A DNA stretch of 64,000 bases, taken from contig DATNDR010000079.1 in assembly GCA_035606945.1 (NCBI GenBank), forward strand, positions 1 through 64,000, written 5' to 3'. The stretch's first letter is position 1. Each line of letters starts with the position of its first letter. The position numbers and the translations under genes are program-made. Under the pieces are notes generated by a model, which ran no database searches, was not told where the DNA came from, and saw only the letters and a program-made list of their open reading frames with translations. This document shows positions 42,603 through 51,119 of this stretch, piece after piece. Origin of the DNA: GCA-003244245 sp035606945. Lineage in GTDB: Bacteria > Actinomycetota > Actinomycetes > Mycobacteriales > Pseudonocardiaceae.

Positions 42603-44474
42603 ATGCGGCACTATCGGGGGGTGAATGCAGCACCGCATGCCGCCACCGTCCCTGACGCATTGTTCGATGACCCGGAGGCGGAGGCCCGCTGGCGGGCTCG
42701 GTTCACCGCACCCCGGGTCAGCCTGCCGCAATGGGCCCGCGATGCGCCCGACCGCTGTCTGTACACCTCCAACGCGTCCGGCACCTGGGAGGTCTACGCC
42801 TGGGATCGGGTCACCGGTAGCCACCGGCAGGTCACCGACCGGCCGCACGGCACCCACAGCGCCGCCGTGACACCCGACGGCGAGCAGGTGTGGTGGTTCG
42901 CCGACACTGACGGTGACGAATTCGGCAGCTGGGTAACCGAACCCTTCGCCGGGCGGGGTTCGAACCTGCCGCCGCTGCCGGCCCTACCCGGCACCGAACC
43001 GGGCTACCCGGCCGGGGTGGATCTGGGCCGGCGCACCGCAGCGGTCGGTTCCTCCACCGACGAGGGCACCACGGTGTGGATCTCCCGCAACGGCCACGCT
43101 CAGGTCGTCTACCGAAGCGAACACGACGCCGGAGTGGGAGCCCTGTCCCGCGACGAGCGGTTACTCGCGATCATGCATTCCGAACACGGCGACTCCCGGC
43201 ATCCCGCGGTCCGCGTCCTGGCCATCGGGCCTGACACCACCACCGAGGGAGTCGCCGACAAGTGGGACGGGCCTGGCAAGGGCCTCGAAGTCCTCGGCTT
43301 CGCCCCCGTGGACGGTGACGCCAGGCTCCTGCTGGCCCACGAACGGCGCGGCCGCCAGGAACTGTTGATCTGGGACATCGCCACCGGCACCGAGACCGAG
43401 CTCGCCCTGGAGCTTCCCGGCGAGCTGGCCGCCGACTGGTATCCCGACGGGAAGGCCTTGCTCGTCGAGCACCAGCACGCGGCCCGTTCGACACTGCACC
43501 GTTACGAACTGGCTTCCGGACAATTGCGCGTACTGGGCATTCCCCGCGGCACGATCGGCGGAGCGGCGGTGCGGCCAGACGGCACCGTCGAGTACGCCTG
43601 GTCCTGCGCTGCCGAGCCGCCCGCTATCAGGGCGCTGTACCCCGACGGCACCGACCGCGAGTTGTTGCCACCCCAGGGCGAGCCGGCGCCGGGTTCACAA
43701 CCGCTCATCGACCGCTTCGTGCCCACTCCGCACGGTGCCGTGCACGCCCTGGTGGCCAGGCCACCGGGCGCATCCGCCGGCAGCCCGTTGCCGACAGTGT
43801 TCCTGCTGCACGGCGGCCCGCACGCGGCCGACGAGGATCGCTTTTCCGCCAACCGGGCGCTATGGCTCGACGCCGGCTACGCCGTGGTGCACGTCAACTA
43901 CCGCGGATCGACCGGCTACGGCTCGGCGTGGCGCGATGCCATCGAGGGCCGGCCCGGGCTGTGCGAACTGGAAGATGTCGCCGCGGTGCACGACTGGGCG
44001 GTCTCCAGCGGGTTCGCCGACCCGGCGGGGTGCGTGGTGGAGGGTTGGTCATGGGGCGGATATCTGGCCCTGCTAGCGCTGGGCACCCAGCCGCAGCGCT
44101 GGGCCGCCGGCGTGGCCGGGGCCCCGGTGGGCGATTTCGTGGCCGCTTACACCGATGAGATGGAGCCGCTGCGCGCCTTCGACCGCGCGCTGTTCGGTGG
44201 CGCACCCGACGACCTGCCCGAGCTTTACCGGAGATCGTCGCCGATCAGCTATACCGCCGAGGTGCAGGCGCCGGTTTTGGTGCTGGCGGGGGAGAACGAT
44301 CCGCGCTGCCCGATCCGCCAGATCGACAACTACCTCGCCAGGCTCACCGAGCTGGGCAAGCCTTACCGGTGCTACCGCTACGACGCAGGGCACGGATCAC
44401 TGGTAGTGGCGGAGAACCTGCGACATGCCGCCGTCGAGGTGGCGTTCGTTCACCAGGTGCTGCGGGGCGTTTGA
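42603..44474 (+). CDS. S9-family prolyl oligopeptidase-type serine peptidase
   Basis: 623 aa from ATG at 42603 (a GTG 9 bp upstream is possible). An N-terminal seven-bladed beta-propeller (to about 365) is followed by an alpha/beta-hydrolase domain. The catalytic Ser is in VEGWSWGGYLAL, Asp in LAGENDPRCP and His in DAGHGSL; HGGPHAADEDRFS contributes the oxyanion region. It cleaves short peptides or acyl-peptides in the cytoplasm. No signal peptide. Confidence 0.9.
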   Translation: MRHYRGVNAAPHAATVPDALFDDPEAEARWRARFTAPRVSLPQWARDAPDRCLYTSNASGTWEVYAWDRVTGSHRQVTDRPHGTHSAAVTPDGEQVWWFADTDGDEFGSWVTEPFAGRGSNLPPLPALPGTEPGYPAGVDLGRRTAAVGSSTDEGTTVWISRNGHAQVVYRSEHDAGVGALSRDERLLAIMHSEHGDSRHPAVRVLAIGPDTTTEGVADKWDGPGKGLEVLGFAPVDGDARLLLAHERRGRQELLIWDIATGTETELALELPGELAADWYPDGKALLVEHQHAARSTLHRYELASGQLRVLGIPRGTIGGAAVRPDGTVEYAWSCAAEPPAIRALYPDGTDRELLPPQGEPAPGSQPLIDRFVPTPHGAVHALVARPPGASAGSPLPTVFLLHGGPHAADEDRFSANRALWLDAGYAVVHVNYRGSTGYGSAWRDAIEGRPGLCELEDVAAVHDWAVSSGFADPAGCVVEGWSWGGYLALLALGTQPQRWAAGVAGAPVGDFVAAYTDEMEPLRAFDRALFGGAPDDLPELYRRSSPISYTAEVQAPVLVLAGENDPRCPIRQIDNYLARLTELGKPYRCYRYDAGHGSLVVAENLRHAAVEVAFVHQVLRGV

Positions 44475-44556
44475 CTTTACCCTTGGTTAACGCAGCGGCT
44501 TTACCCGCGGAGCAGAGTAACGCCAACGGAGCAGGCTGGACCAGGAGGTGGTCACC

Positions 44557-45618
44557 GTGACGCTATGGCGGCTGCACGTCGACGTGGCCGATCAACCGGG
44601 ACGGCTGGGCGCGCTGGCCGCGGCGATCGGCGGCTGCGGGGCGAACATCGTCTCCCTGCACGTCGTCGGTGAGCCGGCCGACGATGGTGCGGTGACCGAC
44701 GAGCTGCTCGTGCAGGTGCCGCCGACGCTGCCGGTGCCGCATCTGGTGGAGGCCGTGGAGGCCGGCGGGTTCCGGGTCACTGTCGTGGTGCAAGCCGACG
44801 CGCAGGCCCTGGCCGATCCGGTGAGCACCGCGCTGGCGCTGGCGCACTGCGTAGCCGTCGATCCTGGCAGCGCCGCGCGGGCGGTAGCCGCCCTGCTGCG
44901 TGCTGAGCTGGCGGGACCACCGGGATCACCGGCCACGCCACCGGCCACCGCCCATCAGGCTGCGCATCAGGCAGAGGTCGGTACCGGCGCGACCCGGGTC
45001 CGGTTGCGCCGCGGCTGGCCGTTCACCGCCACCGAGGTTTCCCAGGCGGCGGCGCTGCTCGAGCTCGCCAACAGCTCCGACGGGCGGTGGCTGCCGCCCA
45101 CCCGGGTCAGCGTGCAGCTGACCGACGGGGTGGAGGTTGTGCTGCGGGCCGCGACCGCCGCCGATGCGCCGCTGGTCGCCGCGCTGCACGCGCGCTGCTC
45201 ACCGCAGACCCGAGCGCTGCGTTCGCTGCCCACCAGGCCGGTGTTGACTGCGGCTGTGCTGCAGCGACTGATCGGCGCAGACGGCTCCACCAGCATGCTC
45301 GCGGTAACCCCCGATGGTGGGGCCGCGATCGGGCTGGCGAACCTGATCCGGGCCACGCCCGGCACGGCTGAGATCGCGCTGCTGGTGGAGGACGCCTGGC
45401 AGGGCCGGGGAGTGGGCACCGCGCTGGCGCGCAACCTCATCGAGCTGGCCCGGGCGGAGCAGCTCACCGAGATAGTCGCGGTCTCGCAAGTAGGCAACGG
45501 CGCGTTGACGCGGGTACTGCGCCGGGCCGGGTTGCGCCCTCGCGGCCGCCTGGAAGGCGGCGCTTTGCGCGTCCGCGCCACCCTGCCAGCCTCTGAACCC
45601 CAGGCCAGCCTCGCCTAA
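44557..45618 (+). CDS. ACT-GNAT fusion, amino-acid-regulated N-acetyltransferase
   Basis: 353 aa. GTG at 44557 lies 8 nt after a perfect AGGAGG (44543-44548); the upstream GTG at 44548 overlaps that site and is not the start. N-terminal ACT domain (LHVDVADQPGRLGALAAAIG, residues 5-75), an alanine-rich linker, and a GNAT domain (about 190-345) with the acetyl-CoA loop EDAWQGRGVGTALARNLIEL. Known actinobacterial ACT-GNAT proteins are lysine acetyltransferases controlled allosterically by amino acids, for example in Micromonospora. The same role is inferred here. Confidence 0.88.
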   Translation: MTLWRLHVDVADQPGRLGALAAAIGGCGANIVSLHVVGEPADDGAVTDELLVQVPPTLPVPHLVEAVEAGGFRVTVVVQADAQALADPVSTALALAHCVAVDPGSAARAVAALLRAELAGPPGSPATPPATAHQAAHQAEVGTGATRVRLRRGWPFTATEVSQAAALLELANSSDGRWLPPTRVSVQLTDGVEVVLRAATAADAPLVAALHARCSPQTRALRSLPTRPVLTAAVLQRLIGADGSTSMLAVTPDGGAAIGLANLIRATPGTAEIALLVEDAWQGRGVGTALARNLIELARAEQLTEIVAVSQVGNGALTRVLRRAGLRPRGRLEGGALRVRATLPASEPQASLA

Positions 45619-45651
45619 CCAGACCCAAACCCCGACATGGGTGGGGAGTTG

Positions 45652-46239
45652 TCAGGGCGCGATGTGGGAGACGCGGGCTTGGGCGAACTCCACTACCTGC
45701 TCGCCGATCGTGCGCAGGGTGCGCTCGACCGCGGGATCCGAGGGGAGACCGTGCGCGTCGTCGAAGGTCACCTCGGCGGCGTTGAGCGCCGCGCCCAGGG
45801 GCGTGGGCCAGCCGCGCAGCGCGTGCACGATCGAGCGCAACGCGGTCAGCGTGGTCACCGCCGCCTGCCATCCCAGCGCCATCGCCACGCAACCTACCGC
45901 CCGGCCGTCCAGGTAGGGCCTGGTGTCGGCACGGAGATCCTCGACGTAGTCCAGCGCATTTTTGACCAACCCCGACACGGTGCCGTGGTAACCCGGGGAG
46001 ACCAGCACGACCCCGTCGGCCTCGCGTAACGCGCTCACCAGCCGGTGGGCTGCGGCGCTGCGGTCGAGCACCGCCGGGTCGTAGAACGGCAGCACCAGTT
46101 CGGTGCCGGTGACCGCGATCGTCTCGGCGCCGGCGAGCTGGGCGCTGCGCAGAACCACACTCAAGGCACGCTCGGACTGGGAATCCTCACGCATCGAACC
46201 ACCGATGCCCACCACGGTGAGCCCCATGCCGTCGACCAT
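45652..46239 (-). CDS. NADPH-dependent FMN reductase family flavoprotein
   Basis: 195 aa from ATG at 46239 (or 46227, MGLTVVGIGGS). Flavodoxin-like fold: TVVGIGGSMREDSQSERALS (phosphate loop), LPFYDPAV, and DGVVLVSPGYHGTVSGLVKN with the flavin-binding SPGYHG. The frame extends upstream without similarity. It supplies reduced flavin or detoxifies quinones. The stop codon converges with ACT-GNAT at 33 bp. Confidence 0.86.
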   Translation of the reverse strand: MVDGMGLTVVGIGGSMREDSQSERALSVVLRSAQLAGAETIAVTGTELVLPFYDPAVLDRSAAAHRLVSALREADGVVLVSPGYHGTVSGLVKNALDYVEDLRADTRPYLDGRAVGCVAMALGWQAAVTTLTALRSIVHALRGWPTPLGAALNAAEVTFDDAHGLPSDPAVERTLRTIGEQVVEFAQARVSHIAP

Positions 46240-46267
46240 ACGACCAGCCAGCGGTTCACGAACGCGC

Positions 46268-46302
46268 GAGGGCCCGGCAACCCCCAGTTTTGCCGGGCCC
46301 TC
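46268..46302. terminator. Strong hairpin terminator downstream of selD
   Basis: A perfect 13-bp stem (GAGGGCCCGGCAA at 46268-46280 and complement at 46290-46302) with a 9-nt loop lies between the minus-strand selD unit and the FMN reductase gene. No U-tract. Confidence 0.8.
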
Positions 46303-46315
46303 GACTCGTGACAGG

Positions 46316-46444
46316 TTAGGCCTTGTCCTGCGCGGCAGAGCGAGCCGGGTTGGCTTGCTCGGCTGCCTTCGGGTTCTTTTCGGACCGCTTGCCACGGACA
46401 CCCTGCTCGATGCGGTACCACCCTGATGTCGAACTCGGCGACAA
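46316..46444 (-). CDS. Possible 42-aa basic protein after selD
   Basis: TTG at 46444 and TAA at 46316 give SPSSTSGWYRIEQGVRGKRS continuing with Lys/Ala-rich sequence and ending AAQDKA. It sits 6 bp after the selD stop and directly before the terminator hairpin, so it would be cotranscribed. No recognised family and a weak start. It may be a real micro-protein. Confidence 0.4.
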   Translation of the reverse strand: MSPSSTSGWYRIEQGVRGKRSEKNPKAAEQANPARSAAQDKA

Positions 46445-46450
46445 GGGCGC

Positions 46451-47455
46451 TCAGCTGATGGTGATGAGATGCTCTGCCCGGGGCACTAGCTCGCCGATGA
46501 CAGGCGCGCCGGGGATTTCGCCGGCGACCAGCAGGCCACCGGAGGTCTGGGCGTCGGCGAGCAGCAGCAGTTCGTCCTCGCCCACCGATGCTGCCGCGAA
46601 CAGGTGGGGACGCACCCAGTCCAGATTGCGCCGGGTTCCCCCGCTGACGTAGCCGTCAGCCAGCGCCTGGCGGGCTCCCTCCAGGTAGGGGACCGCGGCC
46701 GCGTCCACGATCGCCGAGACGCCACTGGCGCGGGCCAGTTTCAGCAGGTGCCCGAGCAACCCGAAACCGGTGATGTCGGTGGCGCACCGCACGCCGGCCG
46801 CCACCGCGGCCGATGCGGCGGCGGCGTTGAGCGCGGTCATCGTCGCCACCGCGTCCGGGAAAATTTCGCCGGTGGCCTTGTGCCTGGCGTTGAGCACCCC
46901 GACGCCGAGCGGCTTGGTCAGCGACAGCGGCACGCCGGCGATCCCGGCATCGTTGCGCAAGATCACCTGCGGGTCGGCGATGCCGGTGACGGCCATGCCG
47001 TACTTTGGTTCCGGGTCGTCCACGCTGTGCCCGCCGGCCAGGTGGCAACCCGCGGTGGCGCACACATCGCGACCACCGCGCAGCACCTCAGCGGCCAGCT
47101 CCAAGGGCAGCACGTCGCGCGGCCAGCCGAGCAGGTTCACCGCCACCACCGGGCGCCCGCCCATCGCGTACACATCCGATAGCGCGTTGGCCGCGGCTAT
47201 CCGGCCCCAGTCGTAGGGGTCGTCGACCACCGGGGTGAAGAAGTCCGCGGTGGCGATCATCGCCAGCCCGTGCCGGATCCGCACCACCGCAGCGTCGTCG
47301 CCGTCGTCCAGGCCGACGATGAGCTCGCCGGCCGGATCGGTCACGACGGCGCCGATCAGCCCGGTCAGGACCGATTCGAGCTCACCGGGAGGGATCTTGC
47401 AGGCGCAGCCACCGCCGTGCGCGTACTGGGTGAGGCGGATCCCCGTAGTGGTCAT
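46451..47455 (-). CDS. selD: Selenophosphate synthase
   Basis: 334 aa from ATG at 47455. It makes selenophosphate from selenide and ATP, the selenium donor for selenocysteine and 2-selenouridine. The N-terminal active site HGGGCACKIPP has Cys17 and Lys20 in the classical C-x2-K arrangement (Cys not Sec). Other signatures are GLDDGDDAAV, ANALSDVYAMGG, GGHSVDDPEPKYG and DAQTSGGLLVA. No selA, selB or selC lies in the window, so the use of selenium must rely on genes elsewhere. Confidence 0.95.
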   Translation of the reverse strand: MTTTGIRLTQYAHGGGCACKIPPGELESVLTGLIGAVVTDPAGELIVGLDDGDDAAVVRIRHGLAMIATADFFTPVVDDPYDWGRIAAANALSDVYAMGGRPVVAVNLLGWPRDVLPLELAAEVLRGGRDVCATAGCHLAGGHSVDDPEPKYGMAVTGIADPQVILRNDAGIAGVPLSLTKPLGVGVLNARHKATGEIFPDAVATMTALNAAAASAAVAAGVRCATDITGFGLLGHLLKLARASGVSAIVDAAAVPYLEGARQALADGYVSGGTRRNLDWVRPHLFAAASVGEDELLLLADAQTSGGLLVAGEIPGAPVIGELVPRAEHLITIS

Positions 47456-47490
47456 AGCGCCCACCGTAACCGGCGCTGACGCCAACCGGC

Positions 47491-47799
47491 CTACAGATAC
47501 CAGCCCATCCACCAGCCGGCGATTCCGCCCAGCACCAGCGTCTCCACTACCAGGAAGACTATAAGCAGTATGTAACCGACTGGTGACCTTTCGCCACGGA
47601 GCGCCCGGCGTCGCGCCCGGCGGACCCGGCGGGCCCGCCGGTAAAACCAAAACTGCCGCCCCAGCCGTGTCCGCCGCCGTGGAAATATCGGAGGCGGCAG
47701 ATCTTCCAGATCGGGGTGCAGGCTGATGTACTGGGCTAGTTCCCGCTCCCATAACGCGTGATCGATGCTCTTCACCGTCCGACCCTTCTCGATCGGCAC
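47491..47799 (-). CDS. Small membrane protein with basic central region
   Basis: 102 aa from GTG at 47799. A polar N-terminus (WERELAQYISLHPDLEDLPP), a strongly basic middle (RRRTRLGRQFWFYRRARRVR) and a C-terminal transmembrane helix (YILLIVFLVVETLVLGGIAG). The start codon sits inside an 11-bp perfect hairpin. Unknown function. Confidence 0.62.
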   Translation of the reverse strand: MPIEKGRTVKSIDHALWERELAQYISLHPDLEDLPPPIFPRRRTRLGRQFWFYRRARRVRRARRRALRGERSPVGYILLIVFLVVETLVLGGIAGWWMGWYL

Positions 47800-47819
47800 C
47801 TTGTCCCCAGGTGCCGATC
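47791..47819 (-). promoter_or_regulatory. Hairpin enclosing start codon and SD of the small membrane protein
   Basis: GATCGGCACCT (47791-47801) and AGGTGCCGATC (47809-47819) form a perfect 11-bp stem with a 7-nt loop. The GTG start (47799-47797) lies in the stem and the GGGGACA ribosome-binding segment in the loop. In RNA this would mask translation initiation. It may also be a DNA operator. Confidence 0.5.
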
Positions 47820-48021
47820 GTGGCTGTGGCCAGAGTTCGGGGCCCAGCGTTTCGCCGATGCCGCCTTATCGGTGTCATCGACTACAAACGTGGCGGTGTT
47901 ACCAATTTAATAGCTATCACGTTGCGTTTATATCCGAGCACGCTCTGCCATTCAATTCCGGACAATTCGGTCTACACGCATTCGCTAAAGTCGAGCGCAC
48001 CTGCCGGGAGCAATGCGCCGG

Positions 48022-48657
48022 TCAACCTCGGATCGCGTTGCGCAGGCAGTCGACGACCTCGTCGTCGGAACTTTGCGAGAAGTCGGAATACCACATGCCA
48101 ATCGCTTGCAACTGCCGCGGGGTGCTCAACGCGATCAACTCATCGGCGGCATCGGATAGCCCGCGGACCCAGTCGAAGGGTGCCACCGGGACGGCGAGGA
48201 CGACCCGCGCCGCCCCTTGAGCTCGCGCGACCTGACAGGCAGCCCGCGCGGTAGACCCCGTCGCGATGCCGTCGTCGACCACCACGGCGGTGCGCCCAGC
48301 TAGTGGGATCCGCGGGTGATCACCGCGGAACCGCTCGGCACGGCGCTGTAGCTCCGCCCGTTCCCGGCGTTCGACGGCGTCCAATGCCTCGGGAGTGACA
48401 CCTGTGCGGCGGACCGTCTCAGGCAAGATGATGCGCACGCCACCTTCGCCGATCGCGCCCATGGCCAACTCGGGTAGCGACGGCACGCCGAGTTTGCGCA
48501 CCACGATGACATCCAGCGGGGCATCCAGGGCGGCCGCCACTTCCGCCGCTACCCGGACCCCACCGCGGGGCAGACCCAGCACCACCACGTCGGTGCCCCG
48601 CAGCGACTGCAGCCGTTGACCGAGCTGCCTGCCCGCATCGGCACGATCGACGAACAA
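48022..48657 (-). CDS. Phosphoribosyltransferase-domain protein
   Basis: 211 aa. The TTG at 48657 is chosen because GGAGGT lies 6 nt upstream and the result, LFVDRADAGRQLGQRL, is the usual family start; the GTG at 48675 would overlap that site. PRPP-binding loop AVVVDDGIATGSTARAACQV near residue 125 and an upstream VLGLPRGGVRVAAEVA. Typical of actinobacterial PRTases of unknown substrate that often accompany dienelactone hydrolases or stress genes. Confidence 0.85.
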   Translation of the reverse strand: MFVDRADAGRQLGQRLQSLRGTDVVVLGLPRGGVRVAAEVAAALDAPLDVIVVRKLGVPSLPELAMGAIGEGGVRIILPETVRRTGVTPEALDAVERRERAELQRRAERFRGDHPRIPLAGRTAVVVDDGIATGSTARAACQVARAQGAARVVLAVPVAPFDWVRGLSDAADELIALSTPRQLQAIGMWYSDFSQSSDDEVVDCLRNAIRG

Positions 48658-48727
48658 CGCATTACCTCCGTCCACCGGCGTTGATTATCCGCTTTCTGGG
48701 ACGGTTGCGCTGGTGGTAGCTGCCACA

Positions 48728-49168
48728 TCATGGGTGCGGTACGACAGTGAACGTGGCGGAGAGCTGTTGCGTGCCGCAGGTTGCCGATACCGGGTAGGGC
48801 CCGAAAGCGGCATCCGGGCGCACGGTGGCGGTACCGAATACGTGCCACGGTTGATGGCCGTTGGGGTCTGGCTGCAATGCACCGACATCGAGCACGGGCG
48901 AGTGCACCGGGCCGAGTTCGTCCAGACACGCGACATCGAGCTTTACCGTCGCGCCCCGCAGCCCCTCCTGCGGCGCCAGCCGCAACCAGCTCACCCCAGG
49001 TGATGGCGCTGGGGCCGCCGACTCTGCAGTCGTAGGCGCTTCCAAGGGCGCGGTTGTTCTGCTCGGCGACGGGCTGACGTCGGCTGGTCTGGGGCTTCCA
49101 GCGCAGCCTGCCGCCAGCACCCCCACGCTGAGGATGGTGGCGGTTACGACATCGACCCGGACACTCAT
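48728..49168 (-). CDS. Lipoprotein of unknown function
   Basis: 146 aa. Signal peptide with lipobox LAAGC (ILSVGVLAAGCAGS), a Ser/Pro/Thr-rich linker of 35 residues, then a beta-rich domain containing two Cys (DVACLDE and SATCGTQ) that could form a disulfide. Start ATG at 49168. No family recognised. Confidence 0.68.
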   Translation of the reverse strand: MSVRVDVVTATILSVGVLAAGCAGSPRPADVSPSPSRTTAPLEAPTTAESAAPAPSPGVSWLRLAPQEGLRGATVKLDVACLDELGPVHSPVLDVGALQPDPNGHQPWHVFGTATVRPDAAFGPYPVSATCGTQQLSATFTVVPHP

Positions 49169-49269
49169 ACTCGGTGCAGCATGCCAGGGATGCGCCTATG
49201 GTGCGGGCAGCGACACACCCGGTGAATGGCGCGCGCCCGCACGGGCTGTCACCGCGGAAGGCGGGCGGG

Positions 49270-50916
49270 CTAACGGAGCAGGGTGGAGGCGGGGTGGAGG
49301 CGGGGGGAGCCTTCGTCTTCGTGGTAGTCCGCTGGGGTGGTTTCGTCGGTGCCGTTGAAGACGCGTAGCCGGCGTAGCACGATCGTCACCACCACCGCCA
49401 CCACGAGATTGCCGATGAGCGCGACGAATCCTACGTAGATCTGCATCGGCGAGCCGGCGAACGGGTGCCAGCCGACGATCGACAACTTGTTCAACGCCAG
49501 GGCGGAACCACCGAAGTGCTGTTTCCCGCTGGCCGGGTTGGGAATTCCATTGAGCAGCACCAGACCCCATCCCATACCGGCCACCCAACCCGCGACCAAT
49601 CCCCAGACGTGGAACCAGCGGGTGTACAGCGCAATCGCCACCATGGGCAACGTCTGCAGAATTATCACGCCGCCGATCAGTTGGAGGTCGATCGCGTACT
49701 GCGGGTCGATGAAGACGATGAATGCGACCGCGCCGAACTTCACCACCAGCGAGGCGATCTTGGCCTGCTTGCACTCCTGCTCCGTGGTGGCGTCCCGGCG
49801 CAGGTAGGACTTGTAGATGTTGCGGGTCCACAGGTTCGCCGCCGCGATGGACATGATCGCGGCGGGCACCAGCGCCCCGATTCCGATCGCCGCGAAGGCG
49901 ATCCCGGCGAACCACGAGGAGAATTGCCCCTCGAACAGCATCGGGATCACCGTGTTGGAATCCGGCCGGCCGGTGGCCGCATTGACGATCGGTTTCGTGT
50001 GCGCCGCGATCGCTGCGTAACCGAGCAGTGCCAGTAGCCCCAGCAGCAACGAATACGCCGGTAACGCCACCATGTTGCGCTTGATCACGTTGCGGCTACG
50101 GGACGCCAAGGCACCGGTCACCGCATGCGGGTACAGGAACAGTGCCAGCGCCGAGCCCAGCGCCAACGTAACGTATTGCAGTTGATTGTTGGCGCCCAGC
50201 AGGATGCCATCACTCGGTGTTCTCGTGGCGTTGAACTTCGCGTCGGCAGCATCGAAGATCGAGCCCCAGCCGCCCAGTTTCGCCGGCAGGATGACCACGG
50301 CTGCGATAATCACCAGGTAAATCAGCGTGTCCTTGACGAAAGCGATCAGCGCGGGAGCCCGTAGACCGGATTGGTAAGTGTAGAGAGCCAGGATCACAAA
50401 GGCGACGAACAGTGGGAGATGCCCGGCTAATCCGGATCCGTTGAGACCCATCGTGCGCAGTACCGCTTCCAGCCCGGCCAGTTGCAGGGCGATATACGGC
50501 ATCGTCGCGACGATTCCGGTGATCGCTACCAGCAGCGCCAACGTATCTGAGCCGTACCGGCCGGCAACGAAATCCGCCGGAGTGACATAACCGTGCACCC
50601 GCGACACCGACCACAACCGGACCAGCGGCAGGAACACCAGCGGGTAGACGAGCACGGTATAGGGCAACGCGAAAAAACCCATCGCCCCGGCACCGAACAT
50701 CAGCGCAGGCACCGCGACGAAGGTGTAAGCGGTGTAGAGATCGCCACCAATGAGAAACCAGGTGATCCACGATCCGAACCTGCGTCCGCCCAGGCCCCAC
50801 TCGTCGAGGTGATTCAGCGCGCCAACGGACTTCCACCTGGCTGCGTAGAAACCCAGCCCGGTGACCAGAGCGAACAGCAGCGCGAAGACGATCAGCTCAA
50901 CCCAGCGGATGGTCAT
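49270..50916 (-). CDS. Sodium:solute symporter (SSS family)
   Basis: 548 aa with about 13 membrane helices. SSS-family features include LGGRRFGSWITWFLIGGDLY near residue 42, RLWSVSRVHGYVTPADFVAG, and AAIMSIAAANLWTRNIYKSY near residue 365. Such proteins import carboxylates such as pyruvate or acetate, amino acids or sugars with Na+. The ATG overlaps the stop of the DUF3311 partner gene by four bases, the usual pairing for monocarboxylate-type SSS transporters. A PckG gene lies just upstream, consistent with C3/C4 acid use. Confidence 0.9.
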   Translation of the reverse strand: MTIRWVELIVFALLFALVTGLGFYAARWKSVGALNHLDEWGLGGRRFGSWITWFLIGGDLYTAYTFVAVPALMFGAGAMGFFALPYTVLVYPLVFLPLVRLWSVSRVHGYVTPADFVAGRYGSDTLALLVAITGIVATMPYIALQLAGLEAVLRTMGLNGSGLAGHLPLFVAFVILALYTYQSGLRAPALIAFVKDTLIYLVIIAAVVILPAKLGGWGSIFDAADAKFNATRTPSDGILLGANNQLQYVTLALGSALALFLYPHAVTGALASRSRNVIKRNMVALPAYSLLLGLLALLGYAAIAAHTKPIVNAATGRPDSNTVIPMLFEGQFSSWFAGIAFAAIGIGALVPAAIMSIAAANLWTRNIYKSYLRRDATTEQECKQAKIASLVVKFGAVAFIVFIDPQYAIDLQLIGGVIILQTLPMVAIALYTRWFHVWGLVAGWVAGMGWGLVLLNGIPNPASGKQHFGGSALALNKLSIVGWHPFAGSPMQIYVGFVALIGNLVVAVVVTIVLRRLRVFNGTDETTPADYHEDEGSPRLHPASTLLR

Positions 50917-51092
50917 CGCCGGTCCCCCGTCTTCAGGTACACCACCGCGACGCAGGCCACCCCGAGCGGGATGAACAGAAACTGCACCCAGTAGAACGCC
51001 GGGAACCCGAACATCCGAGGCTCATCCAGGTTGAACACCGGCGTCACCAACACCAACAGCGGCACCAGCAGCAACACGTTCCAGCGCGACAT
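50913..51092 (-). CDS. DUF3311-family small membrane protein, symporter partner
   Basis: 59 aa, ATG at 51092, TGA overlapping the symporter ATG (ATGA). Two transmembrane helices (VLLLVPLLVLVTPVFN and WVQFLFIPLGVACVAVVYL) joined by LDEPRMFGFPAFY, the DUF3311 signature. It is an expected accessory subunit of SSS transporters. Confidence 0.85.
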   Translation of the reverse strand: MSRWNVLLLVPLLVLVTPVFNLDEPRMFGFPAFYWVQFLFIPLGVACVAVVYLKTGDRR

Positions 51093-51119
51093 CCCGACAT
51101 TATGCGCATGCGGGTCGGG

